A DNA stretch of 64,000 nt from Mastacembelus armatus (GCF_900324485.2 NC_046650.1:6709828-6773827), one strand, 5' to 3'; shown: positions 20,860 to 33,334, counted from the first letter of the stretch. The notes: generated from the sequence alone by a model not told the origin. Made by a program: numbers and translations.

Positions 20860-21905
20860 CCCCACGTAGCCACTGATTGGTCTGTTTGGGGAAGAGTGTA
20901 CGTTGATTGGTTTTCGGGAAACATTCGAAGATGGATGATTGGTCAGTGAGCATTTGAGGTGTGGTCGTAGTGTAGAAGAAACTACTTGCTTGTGTGCGCC
21001 CCCGTGTGTCATTTCTAGGAACTACACATTGGTGCCTCAACTCAATCTGGTTCTTTCAGGCCAAAGATCATTCACTCTTGGCCTTGGAAATTGTAGGTTC
21101 TCAAAGTAATATTTACACAACACTGTACCTCAACTTTCAAGTGCTTACGTCTGAGAAATATCTGTGAAATGCAGTTGTAAAAAATAGATATGAACTTTTT
21201 TTAACTTGTGTAATTCACTTTAATTAAACTGAATTTGTTTCAGCACATAAAAGTTACTGTGTGTTGCATCACTGGCTGAGAAGATATCCCTTAGCAAACA
21301 TCCTTTAGTCCAAAACAATTAATTATTTTCCTCATTAAAAAAACAAAACAAAACAAAACATGGGTTCAAACCATGACAAGTAAACTCATATCTAAAACCA
21401 GGTTAATGTATAACTCCTCTGAGTCTATCACTTGTTGCGTCACTATTTGGTCTAACGAGTCAACAAGTTACTGTACAAAGTGTTTACAAGAAGTGCAGGA
21501 GGGATTTCTGTCACCCACCTCTCACAGCAGCTCCATAGAGGTGCTTCCCCTAAAGATTTAAGCCTATGTAACACATAACACCTCAAGTTGATAGGAAATA
21601 CTGAGCACTATTGATCTACAAGAAACTAGCAATATTAGCCTTCCATATATAGTTCAAATAAGCCATAAATATTGTTTTACAAATATGCTTTTTAAATATA
21701 TACTTTTTACTTGAATAAATGTTTTAAGGATATTTCAACAAAATCCACTTTGTGTTTACTTTATGCTAAACTTCAAACATTTATTAGATTAAAGACAAAT
21801 GTAAAATACATTTGTTAAGGATTTGATCTAAAATGTCAGCAATCGCACCTTGGATAGCTTTGTAAAACTTCTGAGTGTTTTAGCTCTATTTGATGTTGTT
21901 AAGGA
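20860..21905. other. Intergenic stretch without recognised features
   Basis: AT-rich sequence between arl2 and the batf2-like gene. It holds an (AAAAC)n-like run at about 21339-21360. No coding or RNA gene is visible; a GGTTCAAACC at 21364 lacks the rest of a tRNA. Confidence 0.5.
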
Positions 21906-22728
21906 CAGTGGAGGAAGAAGTACTCACATCTTTATTTAGATAAAAGTAACAATACACCATAGAAATAATATAATACTATATAAAGTACAAATGAATTAGC
22001 ATCAAAATACATTTAAAGTACCAAGAGTAAAATACAGTATGTTAAATGGTACATGTCATTAATTGGATTTTAATTGTTGGTGCATTATTGTGTTGATAAT
22101 TTTGATGCTGTAGCAGCTAAAGGTGGGGAAATGTTAATTACTTTATATACCTAGAATTCTAGGTAAAGGAAACTATTATATGATTAATTTGATTGCTATA
22201 ATCCCTATACAAAGCATGCAAATGTATTTTTCCATTCTATCCTTGCTGTTTTTTTCCTCTGGGCTCTGCCTGAGAATGTTTCCTCCTTGTTCATCATATT
22301 GTTTGATGGCACAGCATCGGTTTCTCCAGGCAGCTCTGCAGTTTGCTGTTTAGCCTGTTAGCCCAGGGATTGCAACAGACAAGTCAACAGCTGTGTACTT
22401 CTGTGTTCTCACACAGAGGTAGGGATTCACTTCTCTAATTTTCTATATTTGTTGTATGCTAACTGTGTTCTGGGTAGCTCTCTGTACTCTATTTTCTAAC
22501 GTGCAGACTGGTGACGCCCTGATCAGTGCCCATTGGATTATGGTTATTTCTCACCTCTTATTAATCTGAACAGTAACAAAAGGGTTCAGATAAATGTAGT
22601 GGAGTAGCCTACAATAGTTGCCTCTGAAATGTAGTGAAGTTGAAATATGCAGCATGTAGCAGAAAAATGAAAATACTCAAGTAAAGTACAAATACCTCAA
22701 AACTGTACTTGGTTAGTCTTGATCACTG
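21906..22728. mobile_element. Degenerate hAT-like non-autonomous element
   Basis: It begins CAGTGGAGGAAGAAGTACTC and ends with GTACTT..AGTCTTGATCACTG. This resembles the widespread teleost element whose ends read CAGTGGTGGAA with many AAGTA/TACTT repeats. Repeated AAAGTAC/AATAC units are visible near both ends. The middle (22200-22580) is not typical and may be inserted host or other repeat sequence. No transposase is encoded. Confidence 0.45.
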
Positions 22729-23213
22729 GTTGTGAAGAGGTGTAGATAGTCAATGAATAGCACCTCTATATCTGACATGACATAATTTTCTAGGGAAAGG
22801 CGGCTCTAAGGGATTGGATTATTTCCTGGCACCAAATACCGAGAAATTCCCTGCACGTGAAGGAAGCGCGCTCCTACTCCTAATATGGTCATATGCTCAG
22901 AGCGCTTCCTGCCAAAAAACAACTATTTATATCCATTTACCATGGTGCCTTCATATGCCGTGGAAATATACAGGTAGGATTTTCGCTGCAGTTGGTCAGT
23001 CACAGTCGAGGTTTAATTAGAGAGTGAATAGTTGCAGTGTCCAGAAACACAAACATATAAAGGGAACAATTTGCTTTAAAACAGCAGCAAACAGCTGTTT
23101 CTGCTTCAGTGTACTGTACCGACACGACCCTGGATTGTCAAATCCACATACTGCACGCGAAGGCATCACAGCACCCACCTCCCTTAACTCACAATGGGTC
23201 AGTTTAAAATAAA

Positions 23214-23227
23214 GAGAAACTGAAAGC
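23214..23227 (+). promoter_or_regulatory. ISRE/IRF-like element upstream of the batf2-like gene
   Basis: AGAGAAACTGAAAGC fits the GAAANNGAAA core bound by IRF and ISGF3 factors. It lies about 345 bases before the batf2 ATG. Mammalian BATF2 is interferon-induced, so position and identity agree. It is a single short match, not proof. Confidence 0.5.
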
Positions 23228-23239
23228 ACTCGGAGCATC

Positions 23240-23500
23240 ATGTTGCATCACCGGCGGACGGATGCCAAGTCCCCGTCTTTCATAAACCGCCAGACACGCC
23301 GGTTGCGCGGTTCACTCGGGGTAACACATTTACAGAATCAAGTCAACAAGCAGCCATCACACTTCGCTTTGCTCCACTGTGACTGGCATACAACGATTTT
23401 CTCTCGGAGCCATTTAAACCGCAGTCCAGGCTGCAGAGACCTCGCCAGCTTCAGGGTTTGCATGTCAGTGGCTCCGTCTGCTGTCGCACTGCCCGGATGA
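23240..23500 (+). other. Possible 86-codon upstream ORF in the batf2 leader
   Basis: An ATG frame of 86 codons ends 71 bases before the batf2 start. If transcription begins upstream of 23240 it would be in the leader and could dampen translation. The peptide is basic and low in features. The transcription start is unknown, so its presence in the mRNA is uncertain. Confidence 0.3.
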
Positions 23501-23571
23501 TCGGGACACGATGAAGTACCATCCCCGTCGATCGACCATCGACTAGTCAGTCTGCTACGAGACTGGGCGAG

Positions 23572-26500
23572 ATGTCCCCGTTATCAATGGAGAGCGATTA
23601 CGAGCCGAACAGCCCTGGCTCCCTGTCAGCTACTGGATCGGTAAGTCCTTCTGCTGCTAATCAACCGGTCAACAGGCACAGTGAGGTCTAATCATGTCAG
23701 ATCAGCACAACTACAGGGCCTCCTGGTCAATATTGATATAAAACAGAACAGACTGACTATTTGATGATGTGCCCAGATTCTTCAGATGCATTTTCTTGGT
23801 TACAGCTGACTGTAGAAAGAGGACAGACAGGTGGGATGAAACTAGTGCAGGGGACGTGTTTTCTGTAAAGCACTTTGGGTCTTACTAAAATAATAAAAGA
23901 AAAAAATCCTACATGAAGCCAGTTTACATGAAAGTGACAAATATAAATGTCTTGTAGTGGTTTACAAAACCTTTAGAAATGCACATATCACCTCATAGTA
24001 AACTATGTCTGATAATGGTTTTCTTTTGGCTTCAGATGTGCTTTTCATTTCTGCAGTTTGCAGCCATTGCTTGGTTTTTTTTTTTTTTTTTTTCCTTCAA
24101 GCTGTCACTTATCTCCTTTCTTTAAAAACAAAATCCCTGTACTGCAGCAGTGACTATCTAAAGTTAGTAGTGATTATTGTTTAGTTAGTAGTAATTTTAG
24201 TTAGACAGGTTGATGACGTCCATATTGAGTTGAATGTCATGTATAATTAGCTGTCATTTCTGGTAAACATCAGGATCAGTAACGGTAAAATGTAAGCAGT
24301 AATGGAAGAAATGGGTAAATGTCACCTTGACTGCCCCTGTTTGATAGGAAATGTGATCTTCTATAAAAAAAAAAAGTGACTTTTTTAATTCTTGTTTTTT
24401 GCTCATCAAATGACTATCATTTAAGATAAATGACTGAATTTAAGATCACAGACAAATTCCTCTCCATCCAAGTCCTGGTCTGTTTACTTCCGCTTGAAGC
24501 AGGAGAACGTATGGCAATTCATGTGATCAGTTGGTATCGTGACCTGCGTTTCAAAACATAATGCAATATCAAAAAGTTACTGATATCCCCCTGAATATGT
24601 ACTTGAAAAACATGCAGGCTCGCAGTACTGTGTAGCAATGATGGTCAACTGTGTGTTTTTTTGCAGGAGAGAGAAGAGAGACAACAGACCGGGAACACAG
24701 TGAGACACAGACGGGAGAAGAACAGAGATGCTGCCAGGAAAAGTCGCAAGAAACAAACTGAGCGAGCAGATGAACTTCATGAGGTTCAACACTCATTCAT
24801 CTCCTTACTGTCCTCTTCTTTCTTACTGCGTCACTTTCTGTCTTCCTTTGAGTTTCACACACACAAGACACGCACCGCTAGTCACATACACAGTGTGTGT
24901 GTGTGTGTGACTAGCGGTGCGTGTCTTGTGTAATTTGGCAGCATGATCATTGCATTTCTTGTAAATAGTCTGCCTTAGCAGAAGGACTTTCACTCTCTCT
25001 GCAGCCCTCCCCTTTGGCCCTCCCTTTACTTTCTGCTTTGCGCACACCCCACACACTCCCATTCCTGACTCTGATTTTCCCTGTTGTGCCACGGGTTTTT
25101 CCTGAGGGGTAAATTCCACACATACTGTGACAAGGCGACAGACGTGCACATTATGGGCCCACTGTGGACCTGGGGATTTGATTAAACATGTCTAAAACCG
25201 CCGTCCCTGTGAAGAAGCAAGCAGTCGTGCAGTTTGTGGTCTGAAATTGTTGACTAGCTTAGACTAGAATAAACACTGGAAACAGGAGAAAGCTGCTAAC
25301 TGTGTTCAAACATAACAAAAGCTGATTAGAAGCACCTCCAAAGCTCACTAATTAACATGGGATGGCTCGTTTGCTTAATACAGCCAAACTAACCAGCTTC
25401 ATATTTAATGAACAGGTACAGGAGTGCTATTGCTCTTTCAGCTCATTACACAACTCATTACACTCTTGTGGTCTCATTGGCTCTTCGAGTCCTTGTTAAA
25501 ATTTCCTTTCTAACATACTCCTGTCAAGTCCAATGTATCATTTAATACATCCATCCATCTATTATCTATACTGTCAATAAGACAATGAACAATGGTTTCA
25601 TGACCCAGTCATGTGATTTATTACTTTCCAGCATCTTAATACACACACAAAAAATTACCTTCATGGAATTTACTGTCTTAAATAACCTATGTGGTCGAAA
25701 ATGTTTCTCTTTGACACTTCAGTGCATTTTGCCTCATTATCTGCCTGCATCATGTCATGCCTGTTATAGCTGGTTGGTTTAGGTTTTACTGGATTTGTGA
25801 ATGAGTGTGTATGTGTGTGTTTTTTGTGGACTCCAGACTTTCACTTTCCGTTGCTTCTTCTCTTTCAGTTCCGCTCTCTGAGTATCCCTTATGTTAATTT
25901 TAAAGAAGTGTCGGTGCCGCAAGTCAGTTTGATTTACAAAAAATACAAACTCATGTCAGCAGTTTAAAGGGATAGTGCACATTGCACTCCTACCCTGACC
26001 GTCACCCCATGACCTTTGTGACTTCAACAGCAATGGAGTAGCGAATCAATCATACTTAAGGCAAACGCTTTTCTTCTGAGTGTTAATCAAGATCTTAACT
26101 TGCTGTCGTCGTTGCTCAGTGGAGATGAACACTGGCTCCTGTGGAGGATGAGTGTTTCCAGCCTGCAATGAAACTTAATGGGGGGGATATAAAAGCAACA
26201 CTTTAGGTGATTTATGAATCTAAAGAAAACAATTCAAGAGACTTGAAATACAGTAAAAACATTTGTTACAGAGTTGGTTTGCCACATTTTCATTTCTTAT
26301 GTTTCTAATTAACATCTCCTTTGATCAGTAGGGAAACTTTTTTTTTTTGTTCTCTCTAATGCCGACCTTCTCCTTTCATGCTGAACTTGCAGTACTGACA
26401 CTGAAGAGCCATATTTCAGTTCTCCTTTAGGGGGTTTGACTTTGGCCAAGCATCACCCACTCTACGCCAATGGTGCTTTCTATTACACCACTCGAGAAGA

Positions 26501-27822
26501 CTCTTTAAGAAGAGTGTCATTAGTACTGGCTGTAGTGTTTTATTACAGTACAAGTCAGGCCTGGTGGATGCGACGTGATTGTGTTTATTTGTCTTTTGAT
26601 ATATGCCTTTAATCTGTTTTTATGGCTGACGAGTGCCACTGTGAGAGATAATAAAGCTGTGCCTGACTCAACTTGACATTAACTCTATCATTTGTTTCCC
26701 TCTTTTCTCCTACCATATTTCTCTCTCAACTGTCTGTTTTTCTGCCCTCTTATCTATTTGGTAATTTTTTTTTTCTCCTCTTCTAATCTCTAGGAGCTTC
26801 AGCGTCTCGAGCAATCAAACTCTGCTTTTCAAAAGGAGATTGCCACATTGAAAAAAGACCTCCACCGCTACACAACAGCTCTGGAGCGTCATGAACCTTA
26901 TTGCTGCCTCAGAACCTCCACACCCAGCTCCAGCTCATCAACCCCCGTCTCAGTTTCCCCCTCAGCTGACTGTCAGACCAGTTCCAGCCCTTTGAGAGTT
27001 TCCCCCCAGGCCTCAAGCTTCACTTCAGCTGCTTCACCTGCTCCGATGATTCCAACATTATCCTCATCTTCTGGCTTGTCTTCGGAGCTCTTTGTCGCCT
27101 CCTCCCCCAGCCCAATGACTGCCCCTTATTCTCAGTCGTTCTCCACACTCCCAGCTCCTCACTCGCTGTTTAGTGATGAATCTCTAATCACCTCAAGCCC
27201 GACAAATGTTACCCCTGTCTGCACCAGCCTGTTTTCAAACCCTCCTACCTCCCTAGACCTGACCACAGCTGCTCAGCCTCAATCTGTGCGAGACACCGTC
27301 TCTGAAACCTCTTTAGTGGAAGCAAATGCTTGTTCCTCTTTACTTCATTTCGACACAATAGATGCATTGTTAATTAAACCGACCTCTTTCACAACTGATT
27401 CATCCAACTCGATGCCTTCTTTCCCTGCAGATGTAGCAGGTTATTCGACAAATATGCCTCAGCTTCATGCAGGCCATTTCAGTAGAAAGCCACATACTTC
27501 AGGTCTGTCAACTCTCCAAGGTCCTGATCTTCAGTGTATGTCAGCTTCACCTCCTTCAAACTTAGAGGCGTCTCCTGCTCCTGCGTTTCCCTTACAGCCA
27601 AGTTACAGTCAACTCATGACACCTAAACCTGCATCTTGGCTTTCCCTCCTCACTGTCCCGAGTCCACTTGACATCTCTCAGACTACCTCCAACAGCTTTG
27701 ATGGACTTATGCCTCAACCCCCACCCCCACTGCCACTGTTGGGAGATCCCTCAAGAGATCCTACCCTTTCTGATCTCCTGGAGTTCAATGATTGGATCTT
27801 AAGTGGGACCTGTAACCAGTAG
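23572..27822 (+). CDS. batf2: Basic leucine zipper factor, BATF2-like, 3 coding exons, long C-terminal tail
   Basis: Coding exons are 23572-23640, 24667-24783 and 26794-27822, all phase 0, giving 404 residues. The basic region reads REEKNRDAARKSRKKQTERA (residues about 41-60). It keeps the N-x-x-A-A-x-x-S-R core of AP-1 family DNA contacts. The zipper follows (ELHEELQRLEQSNSAF, KEIATLKKDL) and ends in the BATF-like ALERHEPYC. Exon structure (basic region and zipper split after LHE) fits the BATF family. The remaining 300 residues are Ser/Pro/Thr-rich and end with an acidic-hydrophobic segment LSDLLEFNDWILSG that could activate transcription. BATF and BATF3 lack such a tail; human BATF2 has a shorter one (274 residues in total). 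Location between arl2 and ppp2r5b matches human BATF2. BATF factors pair with JUN and IRFs in immune cells. The donor after exon 2 (GTTCAA) is weak. Confidence 0.88.
24861..24931. repeat. Perfect 26-bp inverted repeat (hairpin) in batf2 intron 2
   Basis: The arm 24861-24886 is the exact reverse complement of 24906-24931, with core CACGCACCGCTAGTCACA, around a 19-base CA/GT loop. It lies about 78 bases past the exon 2 donor. The outer flanks are not complementary. Confidence 0.95.
25200..26793 (+). other. Rest of batf2 intron 2
   Basis: No exon is seen. A block near 25970-26240 beginning TTTAAAGGGATAGTGCAC resembles the ends of some fish MITEs, but I could not find the matching other end. Confidence 0.4.
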
Positions 27823-28271
27823 CACTACATGGGGCATCAGATCAGAGGATTTAGGTCTCGGTCTCATTCTAAAACGACTGTTGCAGATCTCAAAATACAA
27901 GGCAGACCAGCTACAGCAACAACTGCAGGAAGCAAAGTCTCTTGAGTGTTTTCACATCCAGTTGGTTCTTATTTATGGAAAACTGACATCAGAAAATGAA
28001 TCAAGAGCCAACCTGTACCACTAGAAAAAAGATGCCTGGGCTGTTGCTAATATTTACTCTTTGGCTTTTTCTTAAAGTGACAGGCCTGTGATTTAATACT
28101 GTACTTTTATAAAATCGGGACAGTCATGAGAGACAGAAGAATGGCCAAGATTGAAACTGCAGCAATTGTTTAGTCCCTCTTATGAGTTAAGTTCCAACAG
28201 AGCCCAGAGTTCCCATAATTTAATTAAGAAAAAGTTTGAGGAGGTCCTCTGTTTGCCTCCAGTCTTTCTGT

Positions 28272-28277
28272 AATAAA
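28272..28277 (+). terminator. batf2 polyadenylation signal (AATAAA)
   Basis: First canonical AATAAA after the batf2 stop, giving a 3' UTR of about 470 bases. Further AATAAA copies near 28470 and 28540 could give longer forms. Confidence 0.6.
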
Positions 28278-28559
28278 TTTGTAGCCTCTTACCTCAAGCT
28301 GAGATGCAGCTTGAGGTATAGATGTCATTAGGGTTGTTTTTTCAGTCATGGCTGAAATTGATGGTTTCTCTGTCATGGATAGGAGAAAACTAGCTAACCT
28401 TTCAGAGTCTGGTGTTAGCTTTTCCGCAGCTGTTTAAACCTCTGACGTTGCTTGACAGGAAGCCAAAATGAATAAATGACTCCATAGTACAGGCCATTGT
28501 AGTTGCAGTGTAAACCAACTGAAATCCAGAAATCCAAAAATAAAAGGTAGATGTCATCC

Positions 28560-29085
28560 TTTCCTAAAACGCTGACTCAGCATTTGGAAAGTTTTAGTGT
28601 GGGTGGCATAATCACTTCCTTGCAACCTCTTAGTAATTTTGTGAGGAGAAATATCTGTCTGTGCCTGGTGCTGTAGTTGGAACATAAGACTGCCAAAGTT
28701 AACCACCCAGCCTGACTTAACTCAAGGAATCTTATTTTACTTTATTTAAAAACATAAACGCACACTGCTATGCTGCTACTGATTTACTTACTGGTTTATG
28801 TAAGTTTGATTATGGTTTGTGCATTCTGAATGGACATGAACTGTTTGTCGGTCAATTTTTGGATTCTTCTATTTTCTTTTTTTATTTGTCAAAGTTCATA
28901 TTTCCAAGCAAATGCTAAACCACAAAACCACATAGGATGAATAGGTGGGCCCATGGCTCATTTGTGCCCTCGGGCTTTGTAATGTTTAAATTAAGCTATG
29001 TCTGCATACACAATTTCTGTGACAAGACACGTATTTGCAGTTGCCACGTGGCCCAACTCTGCCAAATATTTGAATGAGAGTAGCT
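28560..29085. other. Intergenic stretch without recognised features
   Basis: AT-rich, no long open frame and no repeat that I recognise. Confidence 0.5.
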
Positions 29086-29990
29086 TGTAAGGCAAGGCAG
29101 TTTTATTACAGCACATTTTAAACACAGAGGTAATTCATACTGCTTTAGTGCATTAAAATATTAAAAACCAATCAGCATTAAAAACCGAAATAAAATTGTT
29201 TAGGACACAATGAGTAAAACAAAATCCATCAAATCACAATATAAAACAAACAGACAAAGATAAAATATCGAAGTGGTAGTAGAGGTGCAGTGAGTAAGAT
29301 GTAAATGTTCACAAATATAACAAGACGCAGAAGTGCATTATCAATAAGAAACAGAACAATATAAGGGAGAGGAAAAAGATTTCAGTTTAGTTTTAGATTG
29401 GATGTAGCTGGAGTTGGGGCACGTTTGAGGTCATCAGGAAGATGGTTTCATCTCTTTGCAGCATCAGAATAATAAGCAGCTTCATCCTATTTGATTCTGA
29501 CTCAATGTTTTTTCAGCTGGTGACTTACAAAAAGTCCTGCAGGGTTTGAATTTTTCTAATAGATCAGAGATGAGTTTTGGCCCTATGTCACTGAGTTCTT
29601 TTTAAACTAGAAATAATACTTCTATCCTGATGTGTTCATTTCTCTTGGATCTTGTTATAATTCTAGCAACAGTGTGCTGAATGACCTGAAGTTATTGAAT
29701 GGTATTTTTGGAACGATCATAAAAAAGGCTATTACAGTAGTCCACTGCTAAAGACAAAGCATGACTGAGTTTCCCTAAATCTTTCCTGGACTTAGTGTAC
29801 CTCTCACATCTGAGTAACATACATACTGGCTGTGGTCGGTAGTGGTCCAATAATTGAACCCTGGGGGACTCCACATGTAATTGTGATCTGCTTGGTTTTA
29901 TGATCTCCATTGTAAACAACATAGCCCTGCCTTTATTATATGATCTCAGCCAACTTAGGACGCTACCTGATAATGCCAATAATAAGCAGT
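29086..29990 (-). mobile_element. Degenerate LINE-type retroposon relic
   Basis: The left end, AAGGCAAGGCAGTTTTATTA, and the following GGTAATTCA..CATTAAAA block are typical of a common teleost repeat. On the minus strand at 29844-29877 the motif CGVPQGSIIGP is readable. It is the GxPQG block of a reverse transcriptase, preceded by YVVYNGDHKTKQITIT. The reading frame is broken around it. Clade not determined. Confidence 0.6.
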
Positions 29991-31766
29991 GTATTGTAAT
30001 TAATTAATACTGAAGGAGCCGGCTGCCCTCCTTCAGACTTTGTATCGTATTCTAAGCTGAGTGTTAGTGATCTGTTTCACAGACTAAATTGTTTTGCATA
30101 GCAGGCCTGCTGGGATCTGTGAGGGAGAAGCAGGATGAGGTAAGGAGGTTGTTGGGGACACCTTCATTAATCCCCCAGAACCCCTAACCACTAGACGTCT
30201 AAGGCTATGATATAAATTGTTGTATAATTAATAATTTATTTCAAGTAAGTCAAAGAAGAAAAAAAAATTTAATTAATTTTTCCATTTTATTCCTTCTCTA
30301 TAGTGAGGACAAAGAGGCTCTTAAAGTAATTTAGGAGCAACTACTGTATGGATTATATTTTTAAAAAAAGATTTTCACCATGATTATATTACAATGAAAA
30401 TTAAAGGATGATTTATTGCTTTATAGACAGGTAAATAGGATTAAGAGTTTATTCTATATAGAAAATTATCATGTAGTGTGAGGCTTTGGGTGCGTGTGGA
30501 ATGACCTTTTTGTATTATATTGTTTTTGTATATTTTGTATTATATATATTGTTTTAGAGAAATATATTTATGTTGTAAAATTTGTTGAAATAAAAACTTA
30601 ATTACAAGACCAACATTTTATTAACGCATTTCATATCACTTCTGTTCAATGTACAGTTTGTTTCCACACAGACAGACTACAGACTGTTATAGGACAATAT
30701 TTGTAGGCACTATTTGTATTATTCAGCAACAGTAGCTCATTTTAATAGCTTGTAGACAATTGTTAAGAGGACATTAATATTAAAGATTATTGGTTACATT
30801 TCAGCAACATTTTGCCTTTTGGGTCTATGGATGGTAGTGTCACTGGGTTAGTCAAAATATAGTCCAGCCTGAAACTTTTTAACACCTCTGAATGAGATTT
30901 TGTGCAGAAACTCTTGGTCTCCAGTGGATGAATCGAGATGACTTTGATGACCCCCCTGACCTCTCTAGTAGTTCCAGCATCCAGTTGGTATGTGGGATGG
31001 AGTCGGGTCAAAAAAAAAATCAAACTTGGCTATACTTTGGTTTATAACCCTGCAAGGCTGATGAGATGACTGTGTAAATTAACACCAACCTTTGCCTTTA
31101 TGAGCAAGTACAGACTAAACAGAGCTGCTCTCTTGGTTGTAAACTCATTTTCATGGATTTTACGGCCTACAGTTAGAATTTAGACAAATATGACCAGATT
31201 GAGAAGGTTTTTCATTGTTTTCCAAACAGTTATAATAGAGTAGTATACAATAATAGGGTGCTATGAGTGTTTCTTTTTATGTTTCTTTGTTCTTGTTTGC
31301 CTGTAATGATAGCGAATGAAGCAGACCAGCAGTGCTCCACTTTCGCACTACCACCCATTTATCGGACCACCGATTACCAGGGAGATTTTCCCAGAAGGCA
31401 ACAGGCTGAGCTCACCTGGGACACAGCACTGCGGAGGAGGAGGAGCCATCGAGGGCGCAGGTATTACGCACGCTGTATAGGCTGTCAGATTATAAGGCTG
31501 CAGTGTGTTTATGGCGAAAAGAGCACTGGATGGGGTTCAAACACACCAGCCAAGGTGTGACTGAGAGGGACATGAAAGCTGGTGGATAATTGCGCTTTTG
31601 AATGCGGGCACGCGTGTGTGCGCGTGTTTGAGACGGGACAAGTGGTTTAGTGGATGGAGGAAGAATAGACGGGACTCGATCCTCAAAGCCAAGTGCAACA
31701 CGCACAAACAACACACGGGCGAGCTCACCTCAAAGGGAGGAGGATGGGGAAAGGGAGGGGAGGACT

Positions 31767-31784
31767 GGGGGGGGGGGGGGGGGG
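31767..31784 (+). repeat. G18 homopolymer
   Basis: Eighteen consecutive G within a purine-rich block (AGGATGGGGAAAGGGAGGGG precedes it); a likely G-quadruplex former. Confidence 0.95.
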
Positions 31785-32654
31785 TGAGAGAGAAGCGTCA
31801 AAGCGGTGCGCTGATGGAGCGAATATTTCAGGAAAGGATGAAACAGCAGCCAGATGTTTTAGCACAGGTGATGCACAGAGAGCACTAAATGATTTAAAAT
31901 GATCCCGGTTTTAAAATCGAAGCTACTTAAATAAAAGCAAATAAATAAATAAATCCATCCATATAGCGTCATCCGCAGTGAGGAGCCTCATTCCTCTCTC
32001 TCCTTGCACCACCTTTAAGCTGAGTAGCAAGTGGCAAAACAGTCAGAGGGATGTAAGGAAGCTTCCGGTCATAGCTTTCAAAGTAAAACCCCTCGCGATG
32101 AACCTGAGAAATCCACCATTGGTGAAAACACTATTTCTTCATGCCACTCTTAGTTTTGTCCTTTGTTAAACTCCAGAGAAGTTATACACATTGACATTTC
32201 ATTTTCATTTTATAGCTCATTAATCACAATTTTATATTTTTTGTATGACTCCTATAAGGAAAGTTATTAGCACAGATAACTGACATAATGTGGAGAGCTG
32301 CTCTTAATAAGTATGTGCAAAAGTATCTCCATACATTTCAAAATGCAGAGAAGGTTTGGGGCAGTAGAACATGGAGGGGTAATTGAAAAGACGGATGGAT
32401 GAAAAAAATGAAAGAGATCAATTAAATCAATGCCTAATGATCAACTGTCTCATGCTAAGCCAGAAAAGGAGGCAGACTATTGATGTCTGTTTTCTTGAAT
32501 CCATGTTTTAGCTTACTGAGTGCACTTTTTAGTAGCCAAATTAAAAAATCTATATTTGACTCAATGATATGTATAACCTTTATAATGATTAGAAAATCCT
32601 GAAGCTTTGGTGGTTTGGTACCCAACTTCTCTAGTCCACATGTTGAAGTGCCCT

Positions 32655-32812
32655 CGGGCAAGACACTAAATTCCAGCTGGTCCTCGCTGACCCAGGACAG
32701 TGTCTTTCATCGCTGACATCACTGTGCGATTGTGTGCACAAATGGGTGATTGGGAAACACTGTTAGGTGCTTTGAGGTAGAAAAGTGCTGTAATCATAAT
32801 GATCTACCCAAG
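32655..32812 (+). repeat. Fragment of a common teleost interspersed repeat
   Basis: CCCTCGGGCAAGACACTAAA, then GTGTGCACAAATGGGTGATTGGGA and TGCTTTGAGGTAGAAAAGTGCTGTAAT, follow the pattern of a widespread fish repeat that ends near AAAGCGCTATAA. Family name not certain. Confidence 0.5.
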
Positions 32813-33334
32813 TTTTGTAAGTGACCTAAATGAAACATTTCTTTTTTACAGATTTCCTGATATATAAGCTGAAAGCTTCAGATGGGTTGGTGTTGAATGA
32901 ATAACTGAGGCAGGTAGCTGCTATTATATGGAAGGTGTGAGTTAGAGTTTCATGTCAAAATGTTGGCTTTGAAAGCATTATTCATACAATACCACACAGG
33001 AGGAAGCATTACACATTTTTTTTTGACATTACAATCTCGAGCAAATGGCAGTGAACAAAGGGAGTCAGGATAATGAGGCACAAATTACATCCAGGCTGTG
33101 TAAGAAAAGGACAGTCAGCTTCAAATGATGGTCTCCATTCTCCAGCCTCTCCGCGGTGAAGGATAAAAGAAAAAGAAGAAATCTGCAACGTATTTGTGGG
33201 AGCTTTTACAAGAGTGTAATCTATCCCAACAGTATTTGATTTCAGTTGTGGTATGACAATACCTGAATTGTGTTTGGCTGCTGAAAAAGTTCAGAGTACT
33301 GAGACATTATAGCAAACTACATACATTTTCATAA

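Noticed and set aside
21363-21373. GGTTCAAACC, like a tRNA B box
   Set aside because: No A box, acceptor stem or anticodon arm at the right distance.
25970-26240. Possible MITE starting TTTAAAGGGATAGT
   Set aside because: No inverted partner end or target duplication could be found, so it was not called as an element.
26848-27822. The exon 3 frame as an independent 324-residue protein
   Set aside because: The frame extends upstream to an acceptor at 26794 and carries the second half of the bZIP, so it is batf2 exon 3.
27803-28024. 73-codon frame after the batf2 stop
   Set aside because: It overlaps the batf2 end in another frame, does not begin with ATG, and lies in the 3' UTR.
31267-31560. 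97-codon frame with a hydrophobic start, at first read as a secreted glycoprotein hormone (GPHA2 position)
   Set aside because: The cysteine pattern of a cystine-knot hormone is absent and no flanking splice sites fit.
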